Notes: generated by a model from the letters alone, not told the origin. 64,000 nucleotides of DNA from CAZLFA01 sp964558665 (GCA_964558665.1 CAZLFA010000005.1:1-64000), one strand, 5' to 3'. Counted from the stretch's first letter, positions 1-7,502 are shown. A program made the numbers and translations.

Positions 1-163
1 ACCTCCATTTTATTTCGCATCTATTTTGCCGTATCAATTACGGTTCTTCTTCATTCCTGCTGAATCTGCCATCCGCACGGGTACTGTGCATGGCTTCCTC
101 CCTGCCCTGCATCCATCCGCAGGCGGCGGCGGTTATGGGATCAAATGCCGGGTTGTGAATTTT

Positions 164-538
164 TCAATGACCACAGCCTCCCTGATGCCCGGCGCAGGTA
201 TTCTCCATGGAAAGTTCGGGCAGGCGGTTCTGCACCAGCAGATCGACGTTTCCCTGAATCGTCGCCGCCATCGATCCATAGACCTTCACTCCCGATGCGT
301 TAAGCTTCATGAGAGCGCCGCCGCCGATCCCGCCGACGACAATGGCATCGACATTCCGGCCTCCCAGGGCCATAAACGGATTGCATTTTCCGTGGGCATG
401 AATCAGATTACCGTTGTTGACCTTTTCCACAGTCCGGCTTTCTGTATCTACCACGAGAAATAGGGGCGCCGATCCGAAATGACCGTATATGGCGCTTTCC
501 AATCCGTCATCATTTTGAACTGCAAAACAGACTTTCAT
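164..538 (-). CDS. NifX/NafY-like dinitrogenase cofactor-family protein
   Basis: A 124-residue cytoplasmic protein of the dinitrogenase iron-molybdenum cofactor (NifB/NifX/NafY, MTH1175-like) fold. The N-terminus MKVCFAVQNDDG, the GHFGSAP segment and the Gly-rich GGIGGGALMKL segment are family hallmarks. The C-terminus ends in a Cys/His tail (HQGGCGH) that could bind metal. No other nif gene is near, so a role in nitrogenase maturation is not implied; stand-alone members probably bind metal or Fe-S clusters. The ATG follows a strong GAGGAGG site that lies inside the broken DUF134 gene upstream, so the two were translationally coupled. Downstream, at the window edge on this strand, an ATGGAGG sequence looks like the ribosome site of a further operon gene outside the window. 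Confidence 0.85.
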   Translation of the reverse strand: MKVCFAVQNDDGLESAIYGHFGSAPLFLVVDTESRTVEKVNNGNLIHAHGKCNPFMALGGRNVDAIVVGGIGGGALMKLNASGVKVYGSMAATIQGNVDLLVQNRLPELSMENTCAGHQGGCGH

Positions 539-836
539 TATTTTCCTCCTCTTTTGACGATATTGATTCTATCTTGAGAGCCTTGCCGTTTATAACGGCA
601 TCGGCAAGTTTGCGTCTGGCGCTGTTGATAATCCTGCCGAAGGTCGCCCTGGAGACTTCCATCTTCTGAGCCGCGTCCTCATGGTAAAGGCCTTCTTAAT
701 CTGCAAGGCGGATAGCCTCCTCCTCGTCCATATTGAGAACGATTTCCTCGAGCCTGAACATGGGTATGCCTCTCGGCTTGAAGTAGAGTGTGCGGGGATT
801 ATAATTTATACAGCGGCATTTTTTTGGTCTTGGCAT
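510..836 (-). pseudogene. DUF134 regulator gene with an in-frame stop
   Basis: Read from the ATG at 836, the frame gives MPRPKKCRCI..., the classic DUF134 start, through EEAIRLAD, then TAA at 698-696 (codon 47), and continues in the same frame with EGLYHEDAAQKMEVSRATFGRI and a basic tail. The family usually has LADLEGLY here, so a Leu codon (TTA) has become TAA by a single base change. The helix-turn-helix half lies after the stop. Apart from this the frame is intact to a TGA at 512-510, overlapping the NifX-like gene. Small DUF134 proteins are predicted DNA-binding regulators commonly next to NifX-like genes. It may be a true nonsense mutation or a sequencing/assembly error. Confidence 0.8.
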
Positions 837-838
837 GG

Positions 839-866
839 ACGGTTATAAGCATATGCTCATAACCGT
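839..866. promoter_or_regulatory. 28-bp near-perfect palindrome, probable operator
   Basis: Arms ACGGTTAT and ATAACCGT flank a perfectly palindromic AGCATATGCT core, with one mismatched pair. It ends two bases before the ATG of the broken DUF134 gene, so it occupies the place of the promoter -10 and ribosome site. I infer an operator for autoregulation by the DUF134 protein; no experimental site was compared. Confidence 0.55.
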
Positions 867-1088
867 GTCAAGGAGATTGTCTGCTTCGGATTCCCGTTTC
901 GCGATCTGTGCTGGTAACAAGTTACACGGAAATGACGAGTAAAAGAAAAGTCACACCCAATCCTTCGTTGCCATGCTCGCGGAAGCGGGTATCCAGAAAT
1001 CGTCCCTGCGGAAGCGGGAAACCAGTCCATATACCTGGATTCCGCGTCGCACTTTGCTTGCACGGAATGACAGGAACAAACCTGATCC
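867..1088. repeat. Intergenic stretch with decayed REP-like repeats
   Basis: No gene is supported here. The stretch holds two or three imperfect copies of a dispersed motif of the type CTGGATTCC ... GGAATGACAGG (about 1040-1075, and a reversed copy near 970-1000 with GCGGAAGCGGGTATCCAG). A related motif recurs at 7412-7442. Such elements are commonly scattered between genes in deltaproteobacterial genomes. Short plus and minus reading frames over it look like chance. Confidence 0.4.
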
Positions 1089-1493
1089 TTATCGGGCATC
1101 GCGGCTGACGGGCAGGTGCCTCGCCTCGTCCACGCGCTTCCTTACAAGTTCAACCAGCAGTTCATCGAACCCCAGGTGCCTGCCGACTACAACTTCGACA
1201 TCCTGATACTGCGCGGCCTTTTCTTTTACCATTTCAGGGATGTCCTTCAGGATATGAACACCGGCATGCAGAAAATACGGTATGACAATAATGCGCTTCG
1301 CGCCGCGGGCAATGCATTTTTCAAAAGACTCCGGGAACGACGGCTCCTGCCTTGACAGGTAAGATATCTCCACAATCGGATATCCATGTTTCTCTCCCAT
1401 AACCCGGGCTATGTGCTCCATGTCATCGCCGGCTCCGGATGTTGCGCTACCGTGCCCCAGTATAATAACGGCTCCGATTTTGCTGTCTTCCAT
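1089..1493 (-). CDS. cbiX: CbiX-type sirohydrochlorin chelatase family protein
   Basis: A 134-residue short-form CbiX/SirB-like protein, expected to insert Co2+ or Fe2+ into sirohydrochlorin for cobalamin or siroheme. The first strand carries the metal-binding His in ILGHGS and a second His lies in PYFLHAGVHILKDIP, as in CbiX-S. The start at 1493 follows AAGGAGG at good spacing; an upstream in-frame Met at 1559 would overlap the helicase gene and adds no family sequence. It sits 31 bases after the Pif1-like gene on the same strand, so they may be co-transcribed, but no other cobalamin or siroheme genes are nearby. Substrate metal cannot be told from sequence. Confidence 0.82.
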   Translation of the reverse strand: MEDSKIGAVIILGHGSATSGAGDDMEHIARVMGEKHGYPIVEISYLSRQEPSFPESFEKCIARGAKRIIVIPYFLHAGVHILKDIPEMVKEKAAQYQDVEVVVGRHLGFDELLVELVRKRVDEARHLPVSRDAR

Positions 1494-1524
1494 GGATATC
1501 CTCCTTAATTCCCGTTGATAATCG

Positions 1525-3090
1525 TCACACCTCTTGCATCTCCAGTATCTTATCGACATTGAAGACGCGCGGTTCGCCCCGCATCAGACAGACGGCTTCC
1601 AGGCCCAGAAAAGGATGCCCCTTGTACTCCATCTCACCGATGAACAGGGGCCTGATGCTCCTTTTTGACTTTTCATCCTTAGCCTTCAGATACAGGATTT
1701 GCAGCTTCTGCTTTTTGCTGATCGCCTCCTCTATTCTTCTGATCTTCTCCTCGCGAGGCAGGATCGACTCCGCCTGCTTGTATTGAAACCGCGTCAGGAA
1801 CTTGATCACCTGCCAGTCCATGAGGATGTGGCTTTTCTTCAGTGGCTGCCGCAGAACGATGCCATCCAGGCTCGTGCAGCGGGACAGTGCCACGTACATC
1901 TGTCCGTGCGCAAACGTCCCCCTGCCCACATCGATGACGGCCTTTTCAAACGTCTTCCCCTGGCTCTTGTGGATAGTCACGGCAAAGGCCAGCCGCACGG
2001 GGTACTGAGTAAAAGAGCCTACTTCCTCGGAGGCCAGGTCCTTGTCCTTGATGAAGAACCGGTAGATCTTCCATGTATTGGGTCCGATCTCCACCTCTTC
2101 TCCCGTGTCCAATTTGGCATTGATGATCCCCTCGCCGTTTTCGTCCTCGTCGAACCCGATCACCCGGCCGATGGTTCCGTTGATCCATCTCCCGAAAGTA
2201 TCGTTATTGAGGAGCATAATCTGCGCGCCCTTCTTGAGCCGCAGTTCTTCAGCAGTCGGCAGGTATTCCCTGCCAAAATCTCCTTCAATCAAACCGCGCG
2301 CCTTCCATGCCCTTCCCTTAAGTTTGGCAAGCTTCTCCTCGTTGATCGTATCGGCCAGATCATTGGTGCTGGTTATGTGGATATAGTAGTCCTTGAGCGG
2401 CGGAGTGAAGTCCGGATCGCAGCGTTTGTTGATGAGAGCCAGGTCGTCTTCAGTGACGGTACGGTTGCGGATGGCATTCAGCAGCCGGATGAACTCCTCG
2501 TCGGTCTGCCGGTAGACCTTTTCCAGTTCGACAAGCTCCATGTCCAGCCCGTCGAAGGCCGCAGCGCTGAAGAAGTACGGCGTTGCGTAGTGGCTTTTGA
2601 ATATCTCCCTCTCCCGGCTGGTGACCACCGGCGGCAGTTGATAAAGATCGCCGATGAAGATCATCTGCACGCCCCCAAATGCCGCCTTGTCGTCCGGGCC
2701 GTTCAGTCGCAGAAAGCGGTCCACGCAGTCCAGGAGATCGGCGCGCACCATCGAGACTTCATCGATAATAATTGTCTTAAGGCTTTTGAAGATGTTCTTC
2801 TTTTCATTCTTTTTGCTGCGCCGGATTGCCGAAGGGATGACATCGGGTTTGAAGCCGAAAAAGGAATGGATTGTCTGGCCGCCGACATTGATGGCCGCCA
2901 CACCCGTAGGCGCAAGGACAACGACTTTCTTTGCCGTGTTCTGGCGGAACCAGCCGAGCAGAGTGGACTTGCCGGTTCCAGCCCTTCCCGTAACGAAGAC
3001 ATGCCGGTTTGTCTTCTCCATCAGATCGAGGGCCTTCAGGAATTCGGGATTGAGGTCGAGTTTCGTGACAGCTTTTTCTTTTCTCTTCAT
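1525..3090 (-). CDS. Pif1-like DNA helicase with C-terminal WYL domain
   Basis: A 521-residue superfamily 1B helicase, expected to unwind DNA 5'-to-3' at the expense of ATP. Walker A GRAGTGKST lies at about 35-43, Walker B IIIDE at 107-111, motif III GDLYQLPP at 148-155, and the late motif VTIHKSQG near 375. Residues about 445-515 form a WYL domain: KKQKLQILYLKAK, RSIRPLFIGEM, FLGLEAVCLMRGEPRVFNVDKI. Pif1-WYL fusions are known from thermophilic bacteria, where the WYL part is linked to single-stranded DNA binding. The start has only a weak ribosome site. The large plus-strand frames across this gene are its antisense shadow. Confidence 0.9.
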   Translation of the reverse strand: MKRKEKAVTKLDLNPEFLKALDLMEKTNRHVFVTGRAGTGKSTLLGWFRQNTAKKVVVLAPTGVAAINVGGQTIHSFFGFKPDVIPSAIRRSKKNEKKNIFKSLKTIIIDEVSMVRADLLDCVDRFLRLNGPDDKAAFGGVQMIFIGDLYQLPPVVTSREREIFKSHYATPYFFSAAAFDGLDMELVELEKVYRQTDEEFIRLLNAIRNRTVTEDDLALINKRCDPDFTPPLKDYYIHITSTNDLADTINEEKLAKLKGRAWKARGLIEGDFGREYLPTAEELRLKKGAQIMLLNNDTFGRWINGTIGRVIGFDEDENGEGIINAKLDTGEEVEIGPNTWKIYRFFIKDKDLASEEVGSFTQYPVRLAFAVTIHKSQGKTFEKAVIDVGRGTFAHGQMYVALSRCTSLDGIVLRQPLKKSHILMDWQVIKFLTRFQYKQAESILPREEKIRRIEEAISKKQKLQILYLKAKDEKSKRSIRPLFIGEMEYKGHPFLGLEAVCLMRGEPRVFNVDKILEMQEV

Positions 3091-3216
3091 AGTGAAGGAT
3101 TATCCTTTTGCAGCTTCTTTATCCCTGCCATCTTCTGCGCGTTCAAGTCAAGCAGGCTTTGTGTTTCAGCGAGTAAGAACATACACACATTTTGCATATT
3201 TCATCCACCGATATAT

Positions 3217-3245
3217 TTGACAATACCACTGAACAAGCATATAAA
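3217..3245 (+). promoter_or_regulatory. Promoter-like site before mrr
   Basis: TTGACA at 3217-3222, a 17-base spacer and TATAAA at 3240-3245 form a near-consensus sigma-70 promoter about 95 bases upstream of the mrr start. A second possible -10 (TATAAT, 3302-3307) lies nearer but lacks a good -35. Confidence 0.55.
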
Positions 3246-3309
3246 ATATCTATTGCGCCAGAGTGGCCCCGACCGTCATGGGGAAATTGAAAAACCGTTC
3301 GTATAATAA

Positions 3310-3319
3310 TTGTTAGCTC
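3310..3319. repeat. Integron-core-like inverted repeat, left copy
   Basis: TTGTTAGCTC here is the exact reverse complement of GAGCTAACAA at 4228-4237, so mrr is bounded by a 10-bp perfect inverted repeat. GTTAGCT resembles the R' core of an attC site, and the mrr start lies 22 bases after it, as in integron cassettes. Confidence 0.45.
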
Positions 3320-3340
3320 GAAATAACTTGAGAGGCCAAA

Positions 3341-4234
3341 ATGGTAAAACAAAAACACGCTGAATTTTTGAAATGGATGGGGCCATGTCTTGATGCATTG
3401 AGAAAACTTGGCGGCTCTGGAACCCCCCATGAGGTTTCCGACTCTATTGCTGAAGAATTTAACCTCCCCGACGAAAAGAGAGAAGAGTTGACGTCATCAG
3501 GTATCCCAAGATTCCACAACCAAGTATGTTGGGCTCGTCAATATCTCGTCTGGGAGGGTTACATCGAAAGTTCAAAAAGGGGTATCTGGAAGCTTAGTTT
3601 GACCGGTGCAAAAAAACATATCACTGACGAAGAGGCAAGGAAGTTATTTCTGAAATGGGTTGATATCTTCTCCAAAAAACGAAAAGCAAAAAACCATCAA
3701 AACAATCCAGAGTCTGCACCTCCTGAACGTGAAGAAGTGTTCGACGAAACTACTCAGAGATCTAGCAATTACAAAGAAGAGTTAATCTCTATATTACGAT
3801 CGCTGACACCAAGAGGGTTTGAAGAATTATGCCTTCTGCTGCTGCGCGAAAATGGCATTGAAAATCTTAAATTGACCAAACAAGGCCGTGATGGAGGAAT
3901 CGACGGTATCGGCACCTTGCGAATTAATCCAGTTGTGAGTTTTAAGGTTCTTTTTCAGTGCAAGCGCTACAATAATAAAAACTCCATTAAACGGGAGCAA
4001 ATAGGAGATTTTAGAAATGCAATGATGGGTAGGGCAGAAAAAGGCATCTTTATAACAACGGGATATTTCAGTGCAGATTCCGAAAGAGAAGCGTCCCGAG
4101 AGGGTGCGACTCAGATTGAACTTGTAGATTGCGATAAACTGATAGAAATGTTTGAAAATTCAGAACTTGGCCTGAAGCCGATAACAACTTATGAAGTTGA
4201 TAGTCAGTTTTTTGAGAAATATATAAAGAGCTAA
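3341..4234 (+). CDS. mrr: Mrr-family restriction endonuclease (type IV-like)
   Basis: A 297-residue stand-alone restriction enzyme. Residues about 5-95 form the winged-helix Mrr N-terminal domain (FLKWMGPCLDALRKLGG, then WEGYIESSKRGIW), a charged linker follows, and residues about 145-285 form the PD-(D/E)xK nuclease: PRGFEELC (E161), RDGGIDGIG (D188) and LFQCKRY (Q206, K208) supply the catalytic set. Type IV Mrr enzymes cleave modified foreign DNA; no methyltransferase partner is present, in keeping with that. The gene has its own promoter-like site and is bounded by core-like inverted repeats, so it may have arrived as a cassette. Base composition is more A/T-rich than the helicase next door. 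Confidence 0.92.
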   Translation: MVKQKHAEFLKWMGPCLDALRKLGGSGTPHEVSDSIAEEFNLPDEKREELTSSGIPRFHNQVCWARQYLVWEGYIESSKRGIWKLSLTGAKKHITDEEARKLFLKWVDIFSKKRKAKNHQNNPESAPPEREEVFDETTQRSSNYKEELISILRSLTPRGFEELCLLLLRENGIENLKLTKQGRDGGIDGIGTLRINPVVSFKVLFQCKRYNNKNSIKREQIGDFRNAMMGRAEKGIFITTGYFSADSEREASREGATQIELVDCDKLIEMFENSELGLKPITTYEVDSQFFEKYIKS

Positions 4235-4290
4235 CAACCGCATCAACTCGGACTGGCAATTCTGCTACGCTCCGGCTGTATTTTCATTTG
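4228..4290 (+). repeat. attC-like left half-site after mrr
   Basis: After GAGCTAACAA the sequence continues with ATCAACTCGGACTGGCAA and then GCTCCGGCTG and a T-rich stretch. The order TAACAA, TCAA, GGACTG, CAA matches the left arm of Vibrio-type integron attC sites. No matching right arm is visible before the next gene, so the site looks truncated. Similar pieces occur at 7503-7588 and 10726-10786. Confidence 0.4.
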
Positions 4291-4316
4291 ACCTTATTCT
4301 CAGCACCATAAATCTG

Positions 4317-4345
4317 TTGACAAATTGTAGCCGCGCGGATACAGT
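4317..4345 (+). promoter_or_regulatory. Promoter-like site for higBA
   Basis: TTGACA (4317-4322), 17 bases, TACAGT (4340-4345). Transcription would begin about at the ATG of the toxin gene, and no ribosome site is visible before it. Confidence 0.5.
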
Positions 4346-4351
4346 ATAGGC

Positions 4352-4642
4352 ATGATCGAACTCCGAAAAACTGCAGTCTTTGCTAAATGGCTTGATGGAA
4401 TACAAGACATCCGGGCACGTGCCCGCATACTAGTCAGAATTGAGAGGCTATCGACTGGAAACCCCGGAGATGTTAAGTCAGTGGGTGAAGGTGTCTCAGA
4501 GTTGCGCATTGATTATGGATCCGGCTATCGAGTGTATTATAAAAAACAAGGGCGGAAAGTGATAATTCTTTTGGCTGGTGGTGATAAAAAGTCACAAACC
4601 AAGGATATTAAGACAGCCTTACGTATGGCAAGAGATTTATAG
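4352..4642 (+). CDS. higB: HigB-like toxin (RelE/Gp49 family)
   Basis: A 96-residue toxin of the phage-derived Gp49-like/HigB family, expected to cut mRNA on the ribosome. Landmarks are the early FAKWLDGI segment, ELRIDYGSGYRVYYKK in the middle and the IILLAGGDKKSQTKDI tail typical of this family. It precedes its antitoxin by nine bases, the usual toxin-first order of higBA. There is no good ribosome site and the promoter places transcription start at or next to the ATG, so low translation or leaderless initiation may keep toxin below antitoxin. Confidence 0.9.
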   Translation: MIELRKTAVFAKWLDGIQDIRARARILVRIERLSTGNPGDVKSVGEGVSELRIDYGSGYRVYYKKQGRKVIILLAGGDKKSQTKDIKTALRMARDL

Positions 4643-4651
4643 GAGGATATC

Positions 4652-4957
4652 ATGGCTAAAACTATTACGACTAAATACGATGTTGCCGAGCATCTTCGCA
4701 CTCCGGAGGAAATGGCAGCCTATCTTCAAGCTTGCATGGAAGAAGCAAATGGAGACGCAGCCTTTATTGCTAAAGCACTAGGCGATATCGCAAGGGCCAA
4801 AGGCATGACACAAGTAGCGCGTGACGCTGGATTGTCCCGTGAAAGTCTTTACAAAGCACTCTCCGGTGATAGGAGCCCAGGCTTCGACACAATACTGAAA
4901 GTTATACGGGCGCTTGGATTAAAATTGCATGCCGAAGCAGTTAAAGCTAATTGCTGA
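4652..4957 (+). CDS. higA: HigA-like antitoxin
   Basis: A 101-residue antidote protein with an Xre-type helix-turn-helix at about 55-95 (MTQVARDAGLSRESLYKALS). The N-terminal EHLRTPEEMAAYLQACMEE is the signature of the putative addiction-module antidote family that pairs with Gp49-like toxins. It follows an AGGAGG site, so it should be translated better than the toxin. It is expected to neutralise HigB and repress the operon. Confidence 0.92.
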   Translation: MAKTITTKYDVAEHLRTPEEMAAYLQACMEEANGDAAFIAKALGDIARAKGMTQVARDAGLSRESLYKALSGDRSPGFDTILKVIRALGLKLHAEAVKANC

Positions 4958-4982
4958 TCACCAAAACCAACCCGCAGCATAG

Positions 4983-5019
4983 AAAAGGGGACGGTTCTAA
5001 TTAACAGTGTTTGAGAACC
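4983..5019. repeat. Small hairpin repeat with GGGGACGGTTCT
   Basis: AAAAGGGGACGGTTCT is followed by AGAACC, giving a GGTTCT/AGAACC hairpin at 4993-5019. Motifs of the AAGGGGACGGTTCT type are a recurrent REP-like class near transposase-associated repeats. Only one copy was seen in the window, so its identity is tentative. Confidence 0.3.
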
Positions 5020-5106
5020 ATCATCAACCCGGTTATAAATCTCAGCAGTGCAAGCAGCCACCGCTCCGGCCAAGCGGTTTGTTATTTTGCCGAAATGCAA
5101 AATAGT

Positions 5107-5145
5107 TTGACATCCGGTCTGAATATGGTACCATTTACAGACTGG
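5107..5145 (+). promoter_or_regulatory. Promoter overlapped by nested palindrome, before phd
   Basis: TTGACA at 5107-5112, 16 bases, TACCAT at 5129-5134. Over the -10 lies the perfect palindrome ATGGTACCAT (5125-5134), itself bracketed by CCGGTCTG (5114-5121) and CAGACTGG (5138-5145), an inverted repeat with one mismatch. This is a convincing operator for autorepression by the Phd-type antitoxin. Confidence 0.6.
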
Positions 5146-5156
5146 AGGTAAATGCC

Positions 5157-5438
5157 ATGAAGATTACAAGCGATATCAAACCGGTAACGTATCTGAAATC
5201 CAAAGCTGCGGACTTACTCAATCAAATCAACGAAACTCATCGGCCGGTGATTATCACCCAAAATGGTGAACCTCGTGCTGTGCTTCAGGATCCTGAGAGT
5301 TATGAAAATATGCGCAACACAATCGGCATGTTAAAGCTTATTTCACAAGGAGAGGCTGACATTCGAAGCGGCCGCACTAAATCCCAGGAAGCCGTGTTTG
5401 CTGAAATCGAAAACGCATTGACGAAAAGACTTAAATGA
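5157..5438 (+). CDS. Phd/YefM-type antitoxin
   Basis: A 93-residue antitoxin. Residues 1-60 give the Phd/YefM fold (KPVTYLKSKAADLLNQI, RPVIITQNGEPRAVLQDPESYE), which both dimerises and binds DNA, and the C-terminal part should wrap the toxin. GGAGG precedes the ATG. Its last four bases overlap the toxin start. The nested palindrome upstream fits autorepression. Confidence 0.92.
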   Translation: MKITSDIKPVTYLKSKAADLLNQINETHRPVIITQNGEPRAVLQDPESYENMRNTIGMLKLISQGEADIRSGRTKSQEAVFAEIENALTKRLK

Positions 5439-5761
5439 ATAAAAAATACACGGTTGAATGGGCATCTATCGCGGAAGCCGATTTAAGAAATATAATCAGC
5501 TATATCGCGATTGACAGCCCGGACACTGCCTTACAGATAGTAAGAAAAATCAGCAAAAAAGCTTACAGCCTTTACACCTTTCCCAAACGGGGACGCATTA
5601 TACCGGAGCTTCAGGCTCACGGGATAAGCATATACAGGGAATTAATCGAGGGTCCCTGGCGAATCATCTATAGAATCACAGATTCGACAGTTTATGTTCT
5701 ATCAATCATCGATTCACGGCAGAATGTTGAAGACATACTGCTCAATAGACTGTTAAGATAG
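5435..5761 (+). CDS. RelE/ParE-type toxin
   Basis: A 108-residue RelE/ParE superfamily toxin. The early AEADLRNIISYIAIDSP helix pair, FPKRGRIIPEL and the terminal WRIIYRI ... VYVLSIIDSRQN strand pattern are typical of the ParE side of the family. RelE members cleave ribosome-bound mRNA and ParE members poison gyrase; sequence alone does not settle which. ATGA overlap with the antitoxin indicates coupled translation. Confidence 0.9.
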   Translation: MNKKYTVEWASIAEADLRNIISYIAIDSPDTALQIVRKISKKAYSLYTFPKRGRIIPELQAHGISIYRELIEGPWRIIYRITDSTVYVLSIIDSRQNVEDILLNRLLR

Positions 5762-5821
5762 AGGCCATATATCAAGCGAACAGGCTTTTCCCGGGCAGGG
5801 AATCTTTTGTAAGGAGGATTC

Positions 5822-6256
5822 ATGATGGACAAAAAGGCATTAACGGCGCCATGCGGGCTGGATTGCTTTAATTGCGAACTCTACGAGAACAATCTTACGC
5901 CTGAACTCACTGAAATGATTAACAGCAAAATGGGGGTCCCGAAAGAGGAGATCGCCTGCAAAGGTTGCCGGCAGCAGGACGGAAAGCATTTCCATCTGCC
6001 TCTGGACGGTTGTGCAACTCTGGATTGCGTAAAAATCAAGGGTGTCGCGCTGTGTTGCGAATGCAACGATTTCCCCTGCGCTTTTCTTGCGCCTACTGCC
6101 GACCAGGCGGCACGATATCCTCATAATATGAAGCTCTATAATCTATGTCGCATCAGGAAAATCGGTGTTGACCGCTGGATCGAGGAAGAAGCAGGGCCGA
6201 TACGAAAGAAATATTTCAAAGGGAAATTCATTATCGGCAAAGGTCAAGCGGATTGA
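5822..6256 (+). CDS. DUF3795 Cys-rich protein
   Basis: A 144-residue protein starting APCGLDCFNCELY, the DUF3795 signature. At least ten cysteines fall in CxxC-like pairs (CKGCR, CATLDC, CCECNDFPC), suggesting zinc or Fe-S binding. AAGGAGG precedes the start; MM is read from 5822. The family is common in anaerobes and has no assigned function. A second, longer family member lies at 10094. Confidence 0.8.
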   Translation: MMDKKALTAPCGLDCFNCELYENNLTPELTEMINSKMGVPKEEIACKGCRQQDGKHFHLPLDGCATLDCVKIKGVALCCECNDFPCAFLAPTADQAARYPHNMKLYNLCRIRKIGVDRWIEEEAGPIRKKYFKGKFIIGKGQAD

Positions 6257-6406
6257 GAAACAGTGAAACAGCATATACCTTAAAACAAACGAGAATAAGT
6301 TCCTGACATAATGATCCTTAAGAAAGAAGCAACAAGTTCTGGAACAGGCAGACGGAATCATAAAAGATGGCGGAGTGATTATCTCGTTATGTGCGAAAAA
6401 ATTCAG

Positions 6407-6907
6407 ATGAAACATCTGGCCATAATTTTTATTTGCGTCATATTCATTGCATGCGGAGATCAATCATCACTTGTCGAGAATAACCTTGTTAAGGTTCTTT
6501 CTTCATCTTCTGAACCGTCTGCTATCAAGTCCTACACGATCCCTCATGGCATTTTCAGGAGCGTCATGTGGCCAAGTTCTGAAAAACCAAACTTCCAGAT
6601 ATGGGTCATTAAAAACATGAAAGAAGTGTTTTTCCTCATTCCCTCAACCCCTGAAACGGCAAAATGGAAATCAAGAGCGGATAACGATTGGATTATAAAA
6701 GAAGGATTGCCGTCAAAGAGTATTAAGACATATTCTATAAACCGCATAGACGGCAAAAAGACCTTGAGTATCGAGTTGCCCAACAAAAAAAGGAATTACA
6801 GCTTTGCGATACTGAAAGGTGACGCGGATGAAGAAACTATCGTATTCATGGACATTGACGAAAAGATAACAGATACTGGGTTATTCGGCTATGTGGTCAT
6901 GAAATGA
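6407..6907 (+). CDS. Putative lipoprotein of unknown function
   Basis: From the Met at 6407 the 166-residue product begins MKHLAIIFICVIFIAC, a signal peptide ending in a lipobox with Cys at 16. The mature part has no recognised domain; it is basic, with repeated beta-like segments (KKTLSIELPNKKRNYSFAIL). An upstream in-frame Met at 6311 would put 32 hydrophilic residues before the signal and is rejected. The start lies 21 bases after a GTTATGTG core-like motif (6386-6393) that is complementary to CACATAAC at 7503-7510, so this and the next gene may form one cassette-like unit. Confidence 0.6.
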   Translation: MKHLAIIFICVIFIACGDQSSLVENNLVKVLSSSSEPSAIKSYTIPHGIFRSVMWPSSEKPNFQIWVIKNMKEVFFLIPSTPETAKWKSRADNDWIIKEGLPSKSIKTYSINRIDGKKTLSIELPNKKRNYSFAILKGDADEETIVFMDIDEKITDTGLFGYVVMK

Positions 6908-6985
6908 AAAACACCCGACATGCATCCGCACTACCATTCAAAGCTGCCCCCAGTCTTTTGAAATTACAATTATCCGAGGAAACCC

Positions 6986-7315
6986 ATGCAGGAACTCGAT
7001 AAAACCGGATTCAGACAAAGAGTCAAATTACTGCGCAGGTTATATTATGCCATGCTGATTCTTTTTCTTCCCATACAGATAGCCGTGGGAGGGTTTTTGC
7101 AGGTATATCAATTGCCGGCATGGATGGGGATAATCTATGCAGTGTTCATGTTTGCTCTTATCGGAGTGGTCTATGTAAAACTCAACAGAGCAAGATGTCC
7201 TGAATGCAACGATTATTTTTTTATCCGGAAAATGACCAAAGAGAACTATAATCCTGCAAGCAGTATTTCTTTTCCCATGCAGGACCGATGTCAGAAATGC
7301 GGATTTAAATTCTGA
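6986..7315 (+). CDS. Small membrane protein with zinc-ribbon tail
   Basis: A 109-residue protein with two predicted membrane helices at about 20-40 and 47-67, then a cytoplasmic or periplasmic tail carrying CPEC and CQKC pairs that together make a likely zinc ribbon. No family is recognised. It follows the lipoprotein gene by 78 bases on the same strand. Confidence 0.6.
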   Translation: MQELDKTGFRQRVKLLRRLYYAMLILFLPIQIAVGGFLQVYQLPAWMGIIYAVFMFALIGVVYVKLNRARCPECNDYFFIRKMTKENYNPASSISFPMQDRCQKCGFKF

Positions 7316-7339
7316 TTATTACTCCGGCAATTAAACACA

Positions 7340-7442
7340 CAAATTGTCATGCCGGGTCCCCGATCTGGTCGAGGACAGGCTTGATCCGGCATCCATGTGT
7401 TTTTTTTTGCTGGATTCCCGATTTCTCAGGAATGACAGGATT
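7340..7442. repeat. Dispersed intergenic repeat
   Basis: ATTGTCATGCCGGGTCC, GGACAGGCTTGATCCGGCA and CTGGATTCCCGATTTCTCAG followed by GAATGACAGG form a mosaic of inverted short motifs of the kind scattered in many deltaproteobacterial genomes. The CTGGATTCC ... GGAATGACAGG part matches the stretch at 1040-1075. No coding potential is supported. Confidence 0.5.
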
Positions 7443-7502
7443 TATATAATCATTTGCCAGCGTAATAAAAAAGGTGTTTATGACGTTTGTATTTAATAAT
7501 AT

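Noticed and set aside
1..163. Short plus-strand frame from 26 and a 24-codon minus frame near 40-110
   Set aside because: The plus frame is antisense to the NifX-like gene and the minus one lacks support.
510..836. Selenocysteine or other recoding in DUF134
   Set aside because: The stop is TAA, not TGA, and Leu is the usual residue.
1699..3306. 535-residue plus-strand frame and smaller ones over the Pif1 gene
   Set aside because: Antisense to a clear helicase; no domain, no ribosome site.
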